From the NCBI RefSeq assembly GCF_900101745.1, contig NZ_FNAD01000008.1, positions 62,001 through 126,000 on the forward strand: a stretch of DNA of 64,000 nucleotides. Reading direction: 5' to 3'. Below, in pieces: positions 51,374 to 60,015 of the stretch. The notes below the pieces were generated by a model, which worked only from the letters and a program-made list of their open reading frames with translations, searched no databases and had not been told where the DNA came from. Source of the stretch: Glycomyces harbinensis. GTDB lineage: Bacteria; Actinomycetota; Actinomycetes; Mycobacteriales; Micromonosporaceae. The position numbers and the translations under genes were made by a program. Each line of letters opens with the position of its first letter. Within the stretch, counting starts at the first letter, position 1.

Positions 51374-51676
51374 CTATTTGCCGCCGAACGACTGCGCGCA
51401 GGCGTCGTCGGTGTCTTCCATGTCCTGCGCGCACGCGTCGAGCGCCTCGCGCATCTCGCGGAAGCACTCGGCGGCCCCGGCCATCGACTCGGTCACGGTC
51501 GAGGCGGCCATCGTGTAGGCGGCGGCCATCGGCAGCGTCACGGTGGTGTAGAGACCCCGGTCGACCGCGCTCAGTTCGGGGAGGATCTCGTTGGTGCTCT
51601 CCAGAATCGGGACGACGTTCGCGTCGATGCCGGCCCCGAGCTGTCGCACGAACGCGGTGTCGAAGACCCGTGCCAT
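51374..51676 (-). CDS. Small helical protein of module C
   Basis: The 100-aa all-helical protein (MARVFDTAF...) has the size of WXG100 proteins but no WxG motif. It carries an Ala/Met-rich central helix (PMAAAYTMAASTVTESMAG) and three cysteines in the C-terminal half. The ATG overlaps the stop of the preceding gene (ATGA at 51676), so it is coupled to the YbaB-like gene. It may be an ESX-like substrate or its partner. Confidence 0.6.
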   Translation of the reverse strand: MARVFDTAFVRQLGAGIDANVVPILESTNEILPELSAVDRGLYTTVTLPMAAAYTMAASTVTESMAGAAECFREMREALDACAQDMEDTDDACAQSFGGK

Positions 51677-52410
51677 CAGTGTCCCGCCTTTCGTTGGATG
51701 GTCTCGTTGATCTGCTGGATGCGCTCGATCATCTGCATGGCGGCTCCTCCGGCTCGCTGCGCGTCCTCTGGCGCATTGTCGATCGTCTCCGCAACCTGGG
51801 CCGGTACGGCCTCGCGGGCGCGTTCCTCCGCGACGGCCCGCAGTTCTGCGCGGGCGCGGGCGATGAGGGAGGTCAGGGCCTCGCCGAGCCCGTCGATGCC
51901 CCGGTATCGGGCGGCGGGTCCGATCCACACGCCGGCGACGGCCCGCTCGGAGCTGGAGGTGACGCTGAGGTCGCCCTCGTCCGTGTAGACCTCGGCGTTG
52001 AGGACTTCGGCGGCGGGTTCGGCGCGGGCGCTCTGGGCCTGGCGCATGGACTTGAGGACGCCGTCGAGTCGGTTGGCGATCGCGCGGTCGACCTCGGGGT
52101 CGCGGCTGAGGGTCTCGGCGGGGGCCTCGATGCCCAGGCGCCCGCGCATCATGGCGGCGAAGGCCTCGTAGCCGCCGGTGGCCGCCGCCTGCTGGAGCCG
52201 GCCGATCGCCTCGACGCCTTCGGCGAGCGCGCCGTCGGATCCGGCTCCGGGGCGCGGCAGCCGGCCGGCGAGCTCGGTGACCAGGCCCGCGATCACGTTC
52301 GGAGGCTGCCGGAAGCCCGCCGCGGTGACCTGGACGATGATCTTCCCGTCGTCGACGCGCAGCGTCACGTATTCGTCGAGGTCGGTGAAGGTCGGCTCGG
52401 GGTCGTTCAC
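51676..52410 (-). CDS. YbaB/EbfC-like protein with duplicated domain, module C
   Basis: The 244-aa protein appears to have two YbaB-like halves: residues about 5-60 (DEYVTLRVDDGKIIVQVTAAG) and 130-215 (EVYTDEGDLSVTSSSERAVAGVWIGP), with a helical centre. In module A two separate YbaB-like genes play this part, so this may be their fused equivalent. It is translationally coupled to the next gene. The start at 52410 is the ATG at the beginning of a strong helix-strand pattern. Confidence 0.55.
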   Translation of the reverse strand: MNDPEPTFTDLDEYVTLRVDDGKIIVQVTAAGFRQPPNVIAGLVTELAGRLPRPGAGSDGALAEGVEAIGRLQQAAATGGYEAFAAMMRGRLGIEAPAETLSRDPEVDRAIANRLDGVLKSMRQAQSARAEPAAEVLNAEVYTDEGDLSVTSSSERAVAGVWIGPAARYRGIDGLGEALTSLIARARAELRAVAEERAREAVPAQVAETIDNAPEDAQRAGGAAMQMIERIQQINETIQRKAGH

Positions 52411-52492
52411 GGTGGCGGCTCGCTTCGGTCGAAGTCACCCCGACAATAGCGAACCTTCGTTTACAGAGCGTTCGCCCCGGTTTCGGGGCCGG

Positions 52493-53299
52493 TCACCGTT
52501 CGGACGCGGCCTCGGCCGGATCGCTGTTGCCGTTCTCCAGGGGCCAGACGGTGGCCTCGACCGAGCCGACCAGTTCCAGGGGTCCGACGAGGGAGGCGGT
52601 GCGGGCGACGGTGAAGTCGTCGAGGGCCAGGAGGCTGATGCCGCCGCGGCTCTGGGCGACGGCCGCGTAGAACGCGCCGGTGCCGCGGTCCTGGAAGACC
52701 CAGCCGGGCCGCGTGTCGGTGGGGATGGTGGGCACCTTGGTCCGCGCGGCGGGCAGGTCCCCGGTCGCGGCGGTGTCGGGCGCGTACGGCGGCATCGGGT
52801 GGCGCGGTTCGGGTGCGAAGCGCGGCGTGTAGTCCTGCGACTCGGGTTCCATCGGGGTCTCCGTGTAGTCCGGCATCTGATAGCGGGTCGGGTCGCCCGA
52901 GACCGGGATCGGCGGCGGGGCCATGGTCTGGTCGGGCACGGCGATGAGGGTGCGCATCTCGACCTTGCCGGCGACGTAGCTCACGAGCCACAGGCCGACG
53001 GCCAGGGCGAGGAGGTCCATGCCGACGGCGAGGAGTACCCGCAGGTTGGCGTTCAAACCGGTGCCGATCTGCGCCAGGGAGAACAGTCCGGCGGCGAGGG
53101 CGAACACGATGAGGCCGGCGAGGGCGCCGGTCATGACGGCGGGGCGTCCGAGCCGCGGGAGCGGGGCCGAGGGCCACTTCTCGGCGGCGCGCACGCCGCC
53201 GAGCGCGGTCGCCGCGAGGGCGGCGACGGCGAGACCGGCGACGGCGAAGGCGACCGCGGCGACGGTGAGCCGCCCGGCGATGTCGTCGATGTAGTCCAT
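52493..53299 (-). CDS. Membrane protein with Pro-rich linker
   Basis: The 268-aa protein has three or four N-terminal helices (about residues 12-35, 55-75, 85-112), then a Pro/Glu-rich linker (about 120-190) and a short C-terminal domain with beta strands (GAFYAAVAQSRGGISLLALDDFT). It shares no family with the neighbours. It heads the minus-strand unit, next to the divergent T4SS operon. Function is unknown. Confidence 0.6.
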   Translation of the reverse strand: MDYIDDIAGRLTVAAVAFAVAGLAVAALAATALGGVRAAEKWPSAPLPRLGRPAVMTGALAGLIVFALAAGLFSLAQIGTGLNANLRVLLAVGMDLLALAVGLWLVSYVAGKVEMRTLIAVPDQTMAPPPIPVSGDPTRYQMPDYTETPMEPESQDYTPRFAPEPRHPMPPYAPDTAATGDLPAARTKVPTIPTDTRPGWVFQDRGTGAFYAAVAQSRGGISLLALDDFTVARTASLVGPLELVGSVEATVWPLENGNSDPAEAASER

Positions 53300-53682
53300 G
53301 GTGGTCTCCGCGAGGTCGGTGCTCGGCCTGGTGGCCGACGGTGTGGGCGTGTTCGTGTCGTACCGGACGGTGCTGCGTGGTCGGGTCTATTGTGCGGTGC
53401 CGCGCCGGATTCGAGCGTAGGACACCGAGCGTCTCCAGTTTAGTGTCGGATTACCGACACGGAGTGATCGCGCCCATCGGATTGCCATTCGCCGGTCAAT
53501 CGGTTTCACTGTGCCGTGGCGGGTCGAACGGTCGCTCTTCGAGCCGACGAAGGTGCGTTCCGTCAGGGGCCCGGCATATGATGAGGGCAGACCCCGCAAC
53601 GGGTTGGGAGACAAGAAACATGAGTGAAAATTGCGTTACGTGAGACGAGAGTGACTCCTGTGACGGAAGGATGGGACTGAAG
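53300..53682 (+). promoter_or_regulatory. Upstream region of the T4SS-like operon
   Basis: It holds the divergent promoters of the membrane protein (minus) and the T4SS operon (plus). A perfect inverted repeat GTGTCGG-ATTA-CCGACAC (53443-53460) is a good operator candidate. A -10-like TATGAT is at 53577-53582 with no convincing -35. A seven-residue open frame with a ribosome site (53620, MSENCVT) may be a leader or chance. No other coding sequence was found in these 383 bases. Confidence 0.45.
53443..53460. promoter_or_regulatory. 18-bp perfect inverted repeat in the T4SS upstream region
   Basis: GTGTCGG-ATTA-CCGACAC is a seven-base dyad with a four-base centre, of the size used by TetR- or XRE-type regulators. 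It lies about 220 nt upstream of the first operon gene and 144 nt upstream of the divergent gene. Confidence 0.4.
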
Positions 53683-53961
53683 ATGATGACAGAGACACTC
53701 TGGACGGTGGCCGCGCACGCCCAGGCCGGCGCCGAGATCAACACGCAGGGGATCATCGGGTTCTTCCTGTCCCGAATCGCTCCGATCCTCCTGGCCATCC
53801 TCGGACTCATCTTCATCGCCCGAGCCAACAAAGGCGAGGTCAGCCGCGTGCTGACCTCATCGACCATCGCGATCATCGGCATCGCCTTCATCGCCGGCGC
53901 CGTGGTCCTGGTGGCCGTCGGCGGCGGACTGGTCGACGTCCTCTTCAGCCAAGAGGACTAG
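53683..53961 (+). CDS. Small two-helix membrane protein, T4SS-like operon gene 1
   Basis: The 92-aa product has two hydrophobic helices (about residues 24-46 and 57-80) and a short polar loop (RANKGEVSR), the shape of VirB2/TrbC pilin-like or TcpD-like subunits. The start ATG at 53683 (or the next codon) has AAGGA ten nucleotides upstream; the upstream ATG at 53671 directly abuts the ribosome site. It is followed by the PrgI-like gene after 47 nt. Pilin or channel role is inferred from position. Confidence 0.65.
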   Translation: MMTETLWTVAAHAQAGAEINTQGIIGFFLSRIAPILLAILGLIFIARANKGEVSRVLTSSTIAIIGIAFIAGAVVLVAVGGGLVDVLFSQED

Positions 53962-54008
53962 TGAGCCCCCACATCGCCCCTTGAGGCAAGGCCGGACGGA
54001 GGACGCCC

Positions 54009-54398
54009 ATGCGCTTGCGCACCGACGACGACATCTACCGTGCCCGCCTGCTGTACCTGGGCCCGCCCGGCTACACCCTCCCCGTCCACCTGCCCTACGG
54101 GCAGTACGGTGCGTTCGCCGCGCTGCTGGCCCTGTTCATGCTCCTCCACTGGGCCTTCACCGGCGACGTCGACCTGTTCCCCTCCATCGAGATCTCCCTC
54201 GCCCTCGTCGCGACCTCGCTGATCTTCCGCTACGTCGACGCCGACCGCCCCGCGACCACCGTCCTGCGCACGCTGCTCACCGACTGGAAGCACACGCGCG
54301 ACGCCGGCCACGAGGCGCGGATCCCCGCGTTCACGACCCGTTCGATCCGCCTGCGCCCCACACTCGTGGAGCCCGTCCGAATTGAGGAGCGCCTATGA
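54009..54398 (+). CDS. PrgI/TcpE-like membrane protein, T4SS gene 2
   Basis: The 129-aa protein has a short N-terminal region (RTDDDIYRARLLYLGPPGYT), two membrane helices (about residues 33-54 and 57-80) and a cytoplasmic C-terminus. PrgI proteins of this layout precede VirB4 in Gram-positive conjugation loci. GGAGG lies before the ATG. Its stop overlaps the start of virB4 (ATGA). Confidence 0.7.
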   Translation: MRLRTDDDIYRARLLYLGPPGYTLPVHLPYGQYGAFAALLALFMLLHWAFTGDVDLFPSIEISLALVATSLIFRYVDADRPATTVLRTLLTDWKHTRDAGHEARIPAFTTRSIRLRPTLVEPVRIEERL

Positions 54399-57300
54399 GC
54401 GGCGAGGATCGCCGACAGCCGGTCGCCAAGTTCTCCGCCCCCCGTCCGCCCGCACCCGTGCGGGAACGGGAGCGGCAGTCGGGCGATCTCGGCGACGACG
54501 CGACCGCGCTCGCGGACGCCGTGTTCCGGGCGGAGCCCGTCAATCGGCAGGGCCGGGCAGAGGCGGCCCCGGCGCCGCAGGCCCCCTCCGAGCCGCGTTC
54601 GGCGCAGCCGGGCCCGGCGGCGGCCTCACCATCCCCAGTGGAACCGATTCGACACGCGACGCCACCTGCGTCGATGACCCCTCCGGCAGCGGCCCGTCCC
54701 CCGGCCCCTCCACAGGGTTATCCACAGAATCCGCCGAGTTATCCACAGGGGTATCCACAGCGTTACCCACAGGCCCCCACCAGCGGGAATCCACAGGGTT
54801 ATCCACAGAACAACGGAAGTTATCCACAGCAGGCGCCGAGTTATCCACAGGCTGTTGACCAGGGTCGGGGAAGTGTTTCCACAGGTCGCAAACCGGCCAC
54901 GCAAAACGGTGCACAACGGGTGCCGGGCCAAGACCTCGTCCCGGTCAGGCAGACCCGCGCCGAGGCCGCGCTCGTGGCGACGACCGACGACAAGCCGACC
55001 CGCGTCAAGCCGATCGCCGGCCAGAAGGAGCGCCAGCCGCTGCGCGAGCTGAGCCTCACCGAGATCGCCGGGCACGTCACGTTCACGCCCGCCTCGGTCA
55101 CGGCCTGGTACGCGCTGCCCGGGGTGCGCTGGTCGTTCCGTCCCGACCTGGAGCGCGAGGCGCTCATCATCGCGATCGCCGAGCAGTTCGCCGGCCTCGC
55201 GGGGATGCGCGTCCACCTGCGGCGCACCACCCGGCCGTTCCCGGCCGACCAGTGGGCCCGCACCGTCGACCGCTACACCGCGCGGCCGCTGCGCACCGTC
55301 CCCGGCGGCACGAGCTGGGCCGACCACCTGGTCGCCGCCCAGCGCCACCTCCAGCAGCTCTCGCACGCCGAAGGCGAGACCTACCTCGGCATCACCTTCT
55401 CGCGCCGCGGCGCGTTCGACCAGTTGGGCGAGAAGGTCGGCCGCATGTTCGGCCGCGGCACCAAGCTGTCCGAGCGCGAGAAGATCGAGAAGCGCAGCCT
55501 CCAGTTCGACGAGGTCCTCGGCTCGTTCGGGATGCGCGCTCGCCGCGCGACCACCGCCGAGCTCGAAGGGCTCGTCTACCGGTCGGTCGCGCTCGGCATG
55601 GAGCCGCCGCGCCTGCTCTCGGGCACCAACGAGGAGTGGGAGTCCGGCGACATCCTGGCCCTCACCGAGTCGATCGAGCGCTACCGGAGCCCCTACGGCT
55701 CCACCGTCAAACTCGTCAACCGCCTCACCGGCGAGGAGAAGCACACCGCGGTACTCACCGTCGGGCGCATGGAGGAACTCGAGATCCCCCAGCGCCACGA
55801 GCCGTGGCTGCACTTCCACGAGCGCTGCCCGTGGCCGGTCGAACTGTCGAGCCGCATCGACATCCTCGGCCCCGGCGAGGCCTTCCGCGACCTCGACCAC
55901 CGCCTCCGGCTCATCCGCAGCCAGCAGCGCGACTACGACGAGCACGCGATGGACGCCCCGCCCGAACTCCAGCGCCTCGCCGAGCGCGCCCTGGGCGTCG
56001 GCGACGAGATGACCACCGGCCTGCCCATCGACGCCGCGCGCGCCCACGGCTGGCACCGCCTCGCCGTCACCGCCGACACCAAAGAGGAATGCCTTGAGCG
56101 CGCCCGCACGCTCATGCAGATGTACCAGCGGGACATGCGCATCAGCCTCCAGCACCCGAAGAACCAGGACTGGCTGGCCCGCGAGTTCATCCCGGGCGAG
56201 CCGGTCGCGCAGACCGGCTACGTGCGGCGCATGCCCGTCAAGCTCTTCGCCGCGGCCCTGCCGCAGGCGGCGTCCACCGTCGGCGACCAGCGCGGCGACC
56301 TCATCGGCCGCACCGCGGGCACCTGCCGCAGGCCGGTCTTCCTCGACCTGCACTTCGCGACCGAGGTCCGCGAGAAGTCGGGCCTGAGCGTGTTCGTCGC
56401 CGAACCCGGCGGCGGCAAGTCGACCCTCATGGGCGCCATCGGATACCTCGCCGCCAGGCGCGGCGTCCAGGTGACGCTGCTCGACCCGTCCGGGCCGCTC
56501 GCGAAGCTCTGCGAGATGCCCGAGCTCAAGCCGTTCTCCCGCGTGCTCAACCTGACCGGCTCCGAGTACGGGACGCTGGCGCCGTACGCGCTCATCCCGT
56601 CCCCGCGGCGCGAGCACTACGAGGACAGCCCCGACGGCCAGCGCGAGTACGACATCGCCGTCTCCAACGCCCGCTCGGAGCGGCGCATGCTCGTGCAGGA
56701 CATCTGCGCGATGCTGCTACCGCCGCAGGTCCAGCGCGAGGCGAGCACCGCCCGCCTCCTGCGCCACGCGGCCCGCCACGTCCCGGCGGAGGAGGACTCC
56801 GCGCTCGAGGACATCGTGGAGACCCTCCAGGACGCCGAGGACCACACCACCGGCGACGGCGCCGAACTCGCCGCGCTCCTGCTCGACACGGCCGAGATGC
56901 CGCTCGCGAAACTGTTCTTCGGCACCCCCGACCGGGGCGTGCTGGAGGACGACACGGCGCTCACGGTGATCACCATGTCCGGGCTCCGCCTGCCGGACCT
57001 GGGGATCGAGCGCGAGTACTGGTCGGCCGAGGAGGCGCTCGCGCTGCCGATGCTGCACACCGCGCACCGCCTGGCCGTGCGCCGCGCGTACGGCGGCGAC
57101 ATGCACCGGCGCAAGCTCGTCGGCCTCGACGAGGCGCACTTCATGGAGGGCTGGAAGTCCGGCCGCTCGTTCCTGGTGCGGTTGGCCCGCGACTCCCGCA
57201 AGTGGAACCTGGCGGCCCTGGTGGCGAGCCAGAACCCGAAGGACATCCTCGGGCTCGACGTCCAGAACCTCGTCTCGACCGTGTTCGTCGGCCGCATCGC

Positions 57301-57538
57301 CGAGGACACCGAGGTCGCCGAGGAGGCGCTCAAGCTGCTGCGGGTGCCCACCGGGGTCGGCTACGAGAGTGTGCTCGCCTCACTGTCCGAACAGGACGTC
57401 ACGGAGACGAGCAAGCTGCGGTACCGCGAGTTCGTCATGCGCGACGTGGACGGCCGCGTCCAGCGCATCCGCGCCGACTTCAGCTGGGTCAGGGGGCTGC
57501 TCGACTACCTGAACACCACGCCCGGGGAGGAGAAGTGA
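54395..57538 (+). CDS. VirB4-family conjugation/secretion ATPase
   Basis: The 1047-aa protein drives type IV secretion assembly and transport. The first 180 residues are a Pro/Gln/Tyr-rich low-complexity region with Y-P-Q repeats (about residues 104-155). The VirB4 core follows with Walker A EPGGGKST (670-677), Walker B LVGLDEAHFM (D912-E913) and a C-terminal helical part. Unlike the rest of the gene, whose Tyr codons are TAC in every place I read, six of seven Tyr codons in the repeat are TAT, creating DnaA-box-like DNA. Its start overlaps the PrgI-like gene and its stop is GTGA-coupled to the next. Confidence 0.9.
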   Translation: MSGEDRRQPVAKFSAPRPPAPVRERERQSGDLGDDATALADAVFRAEPVNRQGRAEAAPAPQAPSEPRSAQPGPAAASPSPVEPIRHATPPASMTPPAAARPPAPPQGYPQNPPSYPQGYPQRYPQAPTSGNPQGYPQNNGSYPQQAPSYPQAVDQGRGSVSTGRKPATQNGAQRVPGQDLVPVRQTRAEAALVATTDDKPTRVKPIAGQKERQPLRELSLTEIAGHVTFTPASVTAWYALPGVRWSFRPDLEREALIIAIAEQFAGLAGMRVHLRRTTRPFPADQWARTVDRYTARPLRTVPGGTSWADHLVAAQRHLQQLSHAEGETYLGITFSRRGAFDQLGEKVGRMFGRGTKLSEREKIEKRSLQFDEVLGSFGMRARRATTAELEGLVYRSVALGMEPPRLLSGTNEEWESGDILALTESIERYRSPYGSTVKLVNRLTGEEKHTAVLTVGRMEELEIPQRHEPWLHFHERCPWPVELSSRIDILGPGEAFRDLDHRLRLIRSQQRDYDEHAMDAPPELQRLAERALGVGDEMTTGLPIDAARAHGWHRLAVTADTKEECLERARTLMQMYQRDMRISLQHPKNQDWLAREFIPGEPVAQTGYVRRMPVKLFAAALPQAASTVGDQRGDLIGRTAGTCRRPVFLDLHFATEVREKSGLSVFVAEPGGGKSTLMGAIGYLAARRGVQVTLLDPSGPLAKLCEMPELKPFSRVLNLTGSEYGTLAPYALIPSPRREHYEDSPDGQREYDIAVSNARSERRMLVQDICAMLLPPQVQREASTARLLRHAARHVPAEEDSALEDIVETLQDAEDHTTGDGAELAALLLDTAEMPLAKLFFGTPDRGVLEDDTALTVITMSGLRLPDLGIEREYWSAEEALALPMLHTAHRLAVRRAYGGDMHRRKLVGLDEAHFMEGWKSGRSFLVRLARDSRKWNLAALVASQNPKDILGLDVQNLVSTVFVGRIAEDTEVAEEALKLLRVPTGVGYESVLASLSEQDVTETSKLRYREFVMRDVDGRVQRIRADFSWVRGLLDYLNTTPGEEK
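54706..54849 (+). repeat. Cluster of DnaA-box-like sequences inside virB4
   Basis: Exact TTATCCACA, the DnaA-box consensus, starts at 54718, 54739, 54799, 54820 and 54841, all in the same orientation. Near matches are CCCTCCACA (54706), GTATCCACA (54751), TTACCCACA (54763) and GAATCCACA (54787); GTTTCCACA lies a little further at 54885. The exact boxes are spaced 21, 60, 21 and 21 bp, and the boxes between follow 12-bp steps. They are encoded as x-Y-P-Q repeats. No A/T-rich unwinding element is apparent close by. Confidence 0.75.
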
Positions 57539-59463
57539 CCGACCCCTCGGCGCACGACCTCGCCCCTCCGACAACCGAACACCGACGCCCCGGCTTCGCG
57601 AAGCGGGCGGTCGGGCGATTGGGGCGAATGCTCCTGGTCCTGACCGCGGCGGCAGGCGCCCTGGCGTTCACGCCGGGCACGGCGGGAGCGCAGGCCGAGG
57701 AGGGGTGCAGCGACTACGAGTGGCACACGTACTGGTCGCAGTGCATCGACGAACTCCCCGAGGGACAGGAGCTGCAGTGCGAGGCCGCACCCCAACCGGC
57801 CTCGCCCGACTCGGGAATGGCCGGCTGGTTCGCCGAGCCGAGCGAGCTCGATCGCAGCGAGGGCATCGGCACCTACAGCCGATACGGCTACGCCGGCTAC
57901 CAACTGCCGATGTACGGCGCGCAGCAGATGAGCGTCGGCGGGCAGTGCGTGGACTCCGTGTCGGTCCCCAACGGCGCCGACACCGCCAACGCCTTGGCGA
58001 ACATGGAGTTCAGCCTCTCGGTGGCCACAGTCGGTGCGGCCAACTCGATGCGACAGGCCGCGTGGGAGCCCGACACCATGTGGGGCTGGTCGAACCGCTT
58101 CATGGAGCAGGGCACCGAGGTGCTCTACCGCCAGATATTCACCGTCTTCGGCGCGGTCACCGTCGGCCTGATCGGCCTGTACCTGCTGTGGCGTTCGAGG
58201 CAGGCGGACATGAACAACGCCGTCACGACCGTCGCGTGGGCGGTGCTCATCCTCGTGCTGGTGACGGCCGTGGTCCGCTGGCCGGTCAAGGCGGCCGAGT
58301 ACACCGACCAGGCGCTCACGATCGGCATGGACCTGAGCACCGTGCTCATCAACGACGACACCGCCGAGGGCTGCGTCCGGATCGACAACCTCAGCCAGTC
58401 GGAGTACGACGAGCTCAAGGAGCTCAACGGCGACGGCTTCTGCATCGACACCCGCTCAGCGGCCGTGGTCGCCTCCGACACCGTCTCCGGCCAGGTCCTC
58501 TACCAGAACTGGCTGCGCACCATGCTCGGCCAGAGCGAAGAGGTCACCTTCCAGGAGCGCAACGGCGATGTCGTCGAGGACGACGAGGGCAACCCGGTCG
58601 TCAGCGAATCGAACGCCGCCTACAAGTACGGGCCCGCGCTGTTCGCCGCGCAGGCGTTCTCCTGGCAGGAGAACGAAGAGGCCGAGGACTCCTCCACCGT
58701 TCGCAACCGCCTCATCGAAGAGAAGCAGGAACTCTGGCAGAACCTGGTCGCGCAGATCCAGACCGAGGACCCCGAGGCCTACGCCAACATCAGCGGCCAG
58801 CGCGCCTGGGAGCGCACCGGCACCGGCTTCCTGGCCCTGCTGACGGCGATCTTCTTCTCGCTGTTCGACCTCACCGCGTCAATCCTCATCATCCTCGGCT
58901 TCATGATCGTGCGCTTCGCGATCGTGGCGCTGCCGATCATCGGCACCATCGCGCTCCTGCGCCCGGCGGGCGGCCCGTTCAAACGCCTGGTCAACACGGT
59001 GCTCGGCGCGATCATCAACGTAGCGATCTTCTCCCTTGCGGCGGTCATCTACATCTGGGCCTCCAGTCGGATCCTCGCCACCTCCATGCCCGTATGGCTG
59101 CAGGTGGTCATGATCGGGCTCCTCGGCGTGGCCGCATGGCTGCTCCTGAGACCCGGGCGGCGCATCGTCGGGCTCGTGGCCGGCGGCGGACCCGCGGACG
59201 CCTTCCTGGGGCGCCGCATCGACTCCGACAAGAGCGGCGAGCGCGAACGCGAGCTCGACCGCGCCAGGCAGCGCCGCGACGACGTCCGGCCCGAGGAGGT
59301 CTCGGACACCGTCCGCACCCCGCGCGGCACGAACAATCCGCTGCCGGAGCAGCAGAAGAGCGCCGCCCGGCCCGCGGGCTCGACCAGTGGGCCCGGCCCG
59401 AGTTCGCCCACCGGCCCCAGTCCCGGTGGTGGAGAGGTCTACCGGCCTTCGAGAGGGGAGTGA
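57535..59463 (+). CDS. VirB6/TrbL-like polytopic membrane protein
   Basis: The 642-aa protein has an N-terminal signal (about residues 20-50), an exported Cys-containing domain (51-180), a helix pair at about 195-245, a second exported region, and four or five more membrane helices (about 435-550) followed by a charged, Pro/Ser-rich cytoplasmic tail. This layout fits the VirB6/TrbL/TcpG inner-membrane channel component. The GTG at 57535 overlaps the virB4 stop and has GGGGAGGAG upstream. It is followed by the NTF2-like gene after 3 nt. Confidence 0.75.
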   Translation: MTDPSAHDLAPPTTEHRRPGFAKRAVGRLGRMLLVLTAAAGALAFTPGTAGAQAEEGCSDYEWHTYWSQCIDELPEGQELQCEAAPQPASPDSGMAGWFAEPSELDRSEGIGTYSRYGYAGYQLPMYGAQQMSVGGQCVDSVSVPNGADTANALANMEFSLSVATVGAANSMRQAAWEPDTMWGWSNRFMEQGTEVLYRQIFTVFGAVTVGLIGLYLLWRSRQADMNNAVTTVAWAVLILVLVTAVVRWPVKAAEYTDQALTIGMDLSTVLINDDTAEGCVRIDNLSQSEYDELKELNGDGFCIDTRSAAVVASDTVSGQVLYQNWLRTMLGQSEEVTFQERNGDVVEDDEGNPVVSESNAAYKYGPALFAAQAFSWQENEEAEDSSTVRNRLIEEKQELWQNLVAQIQTEDPEAYANISGQRAWERTGTGFLALLTAIFFSLFDLTASILIILGFMIVRFAIVALPIIGTIALLRPAGGPFKRLVNTVLGAIINVAIFSLAAVIYIWASSRILATSMPVWLQVVMIGLLGVAAWLLLRPGRRIVGLVAGGGPADAFLGRRIDSDKSGERERELDRARQRRDDVRPEEVSDTVRTPRGTNNPLPEQQKSAARPAGSTSGPGPSSPTGPSPGGGEVYRPSRGE

Positions 59464-59466
59464 CCG

Positions 59467-60015
59467 ATGAACCGCGCCCTCCGGATCATCTTCTCCCGCT
59501 ACGGGATCATCGCGATCATCCTGCTGCTGGTGCTCGGGGTGATCGCGCTGGCCCAGACGCGCGAGCAGACCCCGCTCGACGGCGCCGAGTCCGGCACCGA
59601 GGGCAGTGAGGGCAGTGAGGGCGAGGCGACCTCCGAGGCGTTCACCGAGGACGACGGGTTCGCGACCGAGGGGTGCGAAGGCGACGACTGCTATGCCGGA
59701 GAAGAGCTGCCGCAGGAGGCCGTCGACCGCGCGATGGACTTCACCGAGGCCTGGCTCAACCCGGACGGCTACGGCCCCGACGGCTGGTACGACTCGATCG
59801 TCCCCTATCTCACCACCGAGAACGCCGACCTGATGCAGGGCGTCGACCCGGTCTCCGTACCGGCCACCGAGGTCGCCGGCGAACCGGCCGCCGACGGCCA
59901 GAAGGTCGCCGTCCCGCTCGACACCGGCACGCTGACGCTCACCATGACCGAGGGCTCCAACAACTGGACCGGGAGCGACTGGCTCGTCTCGGCGATCGAC
60001 TGGGAGCAGTCATGA
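59467..60015 (+). CDS. Bitopic protein with NTF2-like domain (VirB8/TcpC-like)
   Basis: The 182-aa protein has one membrane helix (about residues 12-30), a Ser/Glu/Gly-rich linker with two cysteines (GCEGDDC), and a C-terminal NTF2-like domain (MDFTEAWLNPDGYGPDGWYDSIVPYLT...) as in VirB8/TcpC and TraM, which bridge the channel in type IV systems. Its stop overlaps the next start (ATGA). Assignment rests on layout and neighbourhood. Confidence 0.65.
   Translation: MNRALRIIFSRYGIIAIILLLVLGVIALAQTREQTPLDGAESGTEGSEGSEGEATSEAFTEDDGFATEGCEGDDCYAGEELPQEAVDRAMDFTEAWLNPDGYGPDGWYDSIVPYLTTENADLMQGVDPVSVPATEVAGEPAADGQKVAVPLDTGTLTLTMTEGSNNWTGSDWLVSAIDWEQS

Noticed and set aside
53620-53643. Seven-residue open frame MSENCVT upstream of the T4SS operon
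   Set aside because: It has a plausible ribosome site, but is too short to support as a gene; kept only as a note in the control-region entry.
54540-54914. A minus-strand frame with V-D-N-P repeats opposite the DnaA-box cluster
   Set aside because: It is the reverse reading of the same TTATCCACA repeats and sits inside a coupled operon gene; there is no independent start signal.
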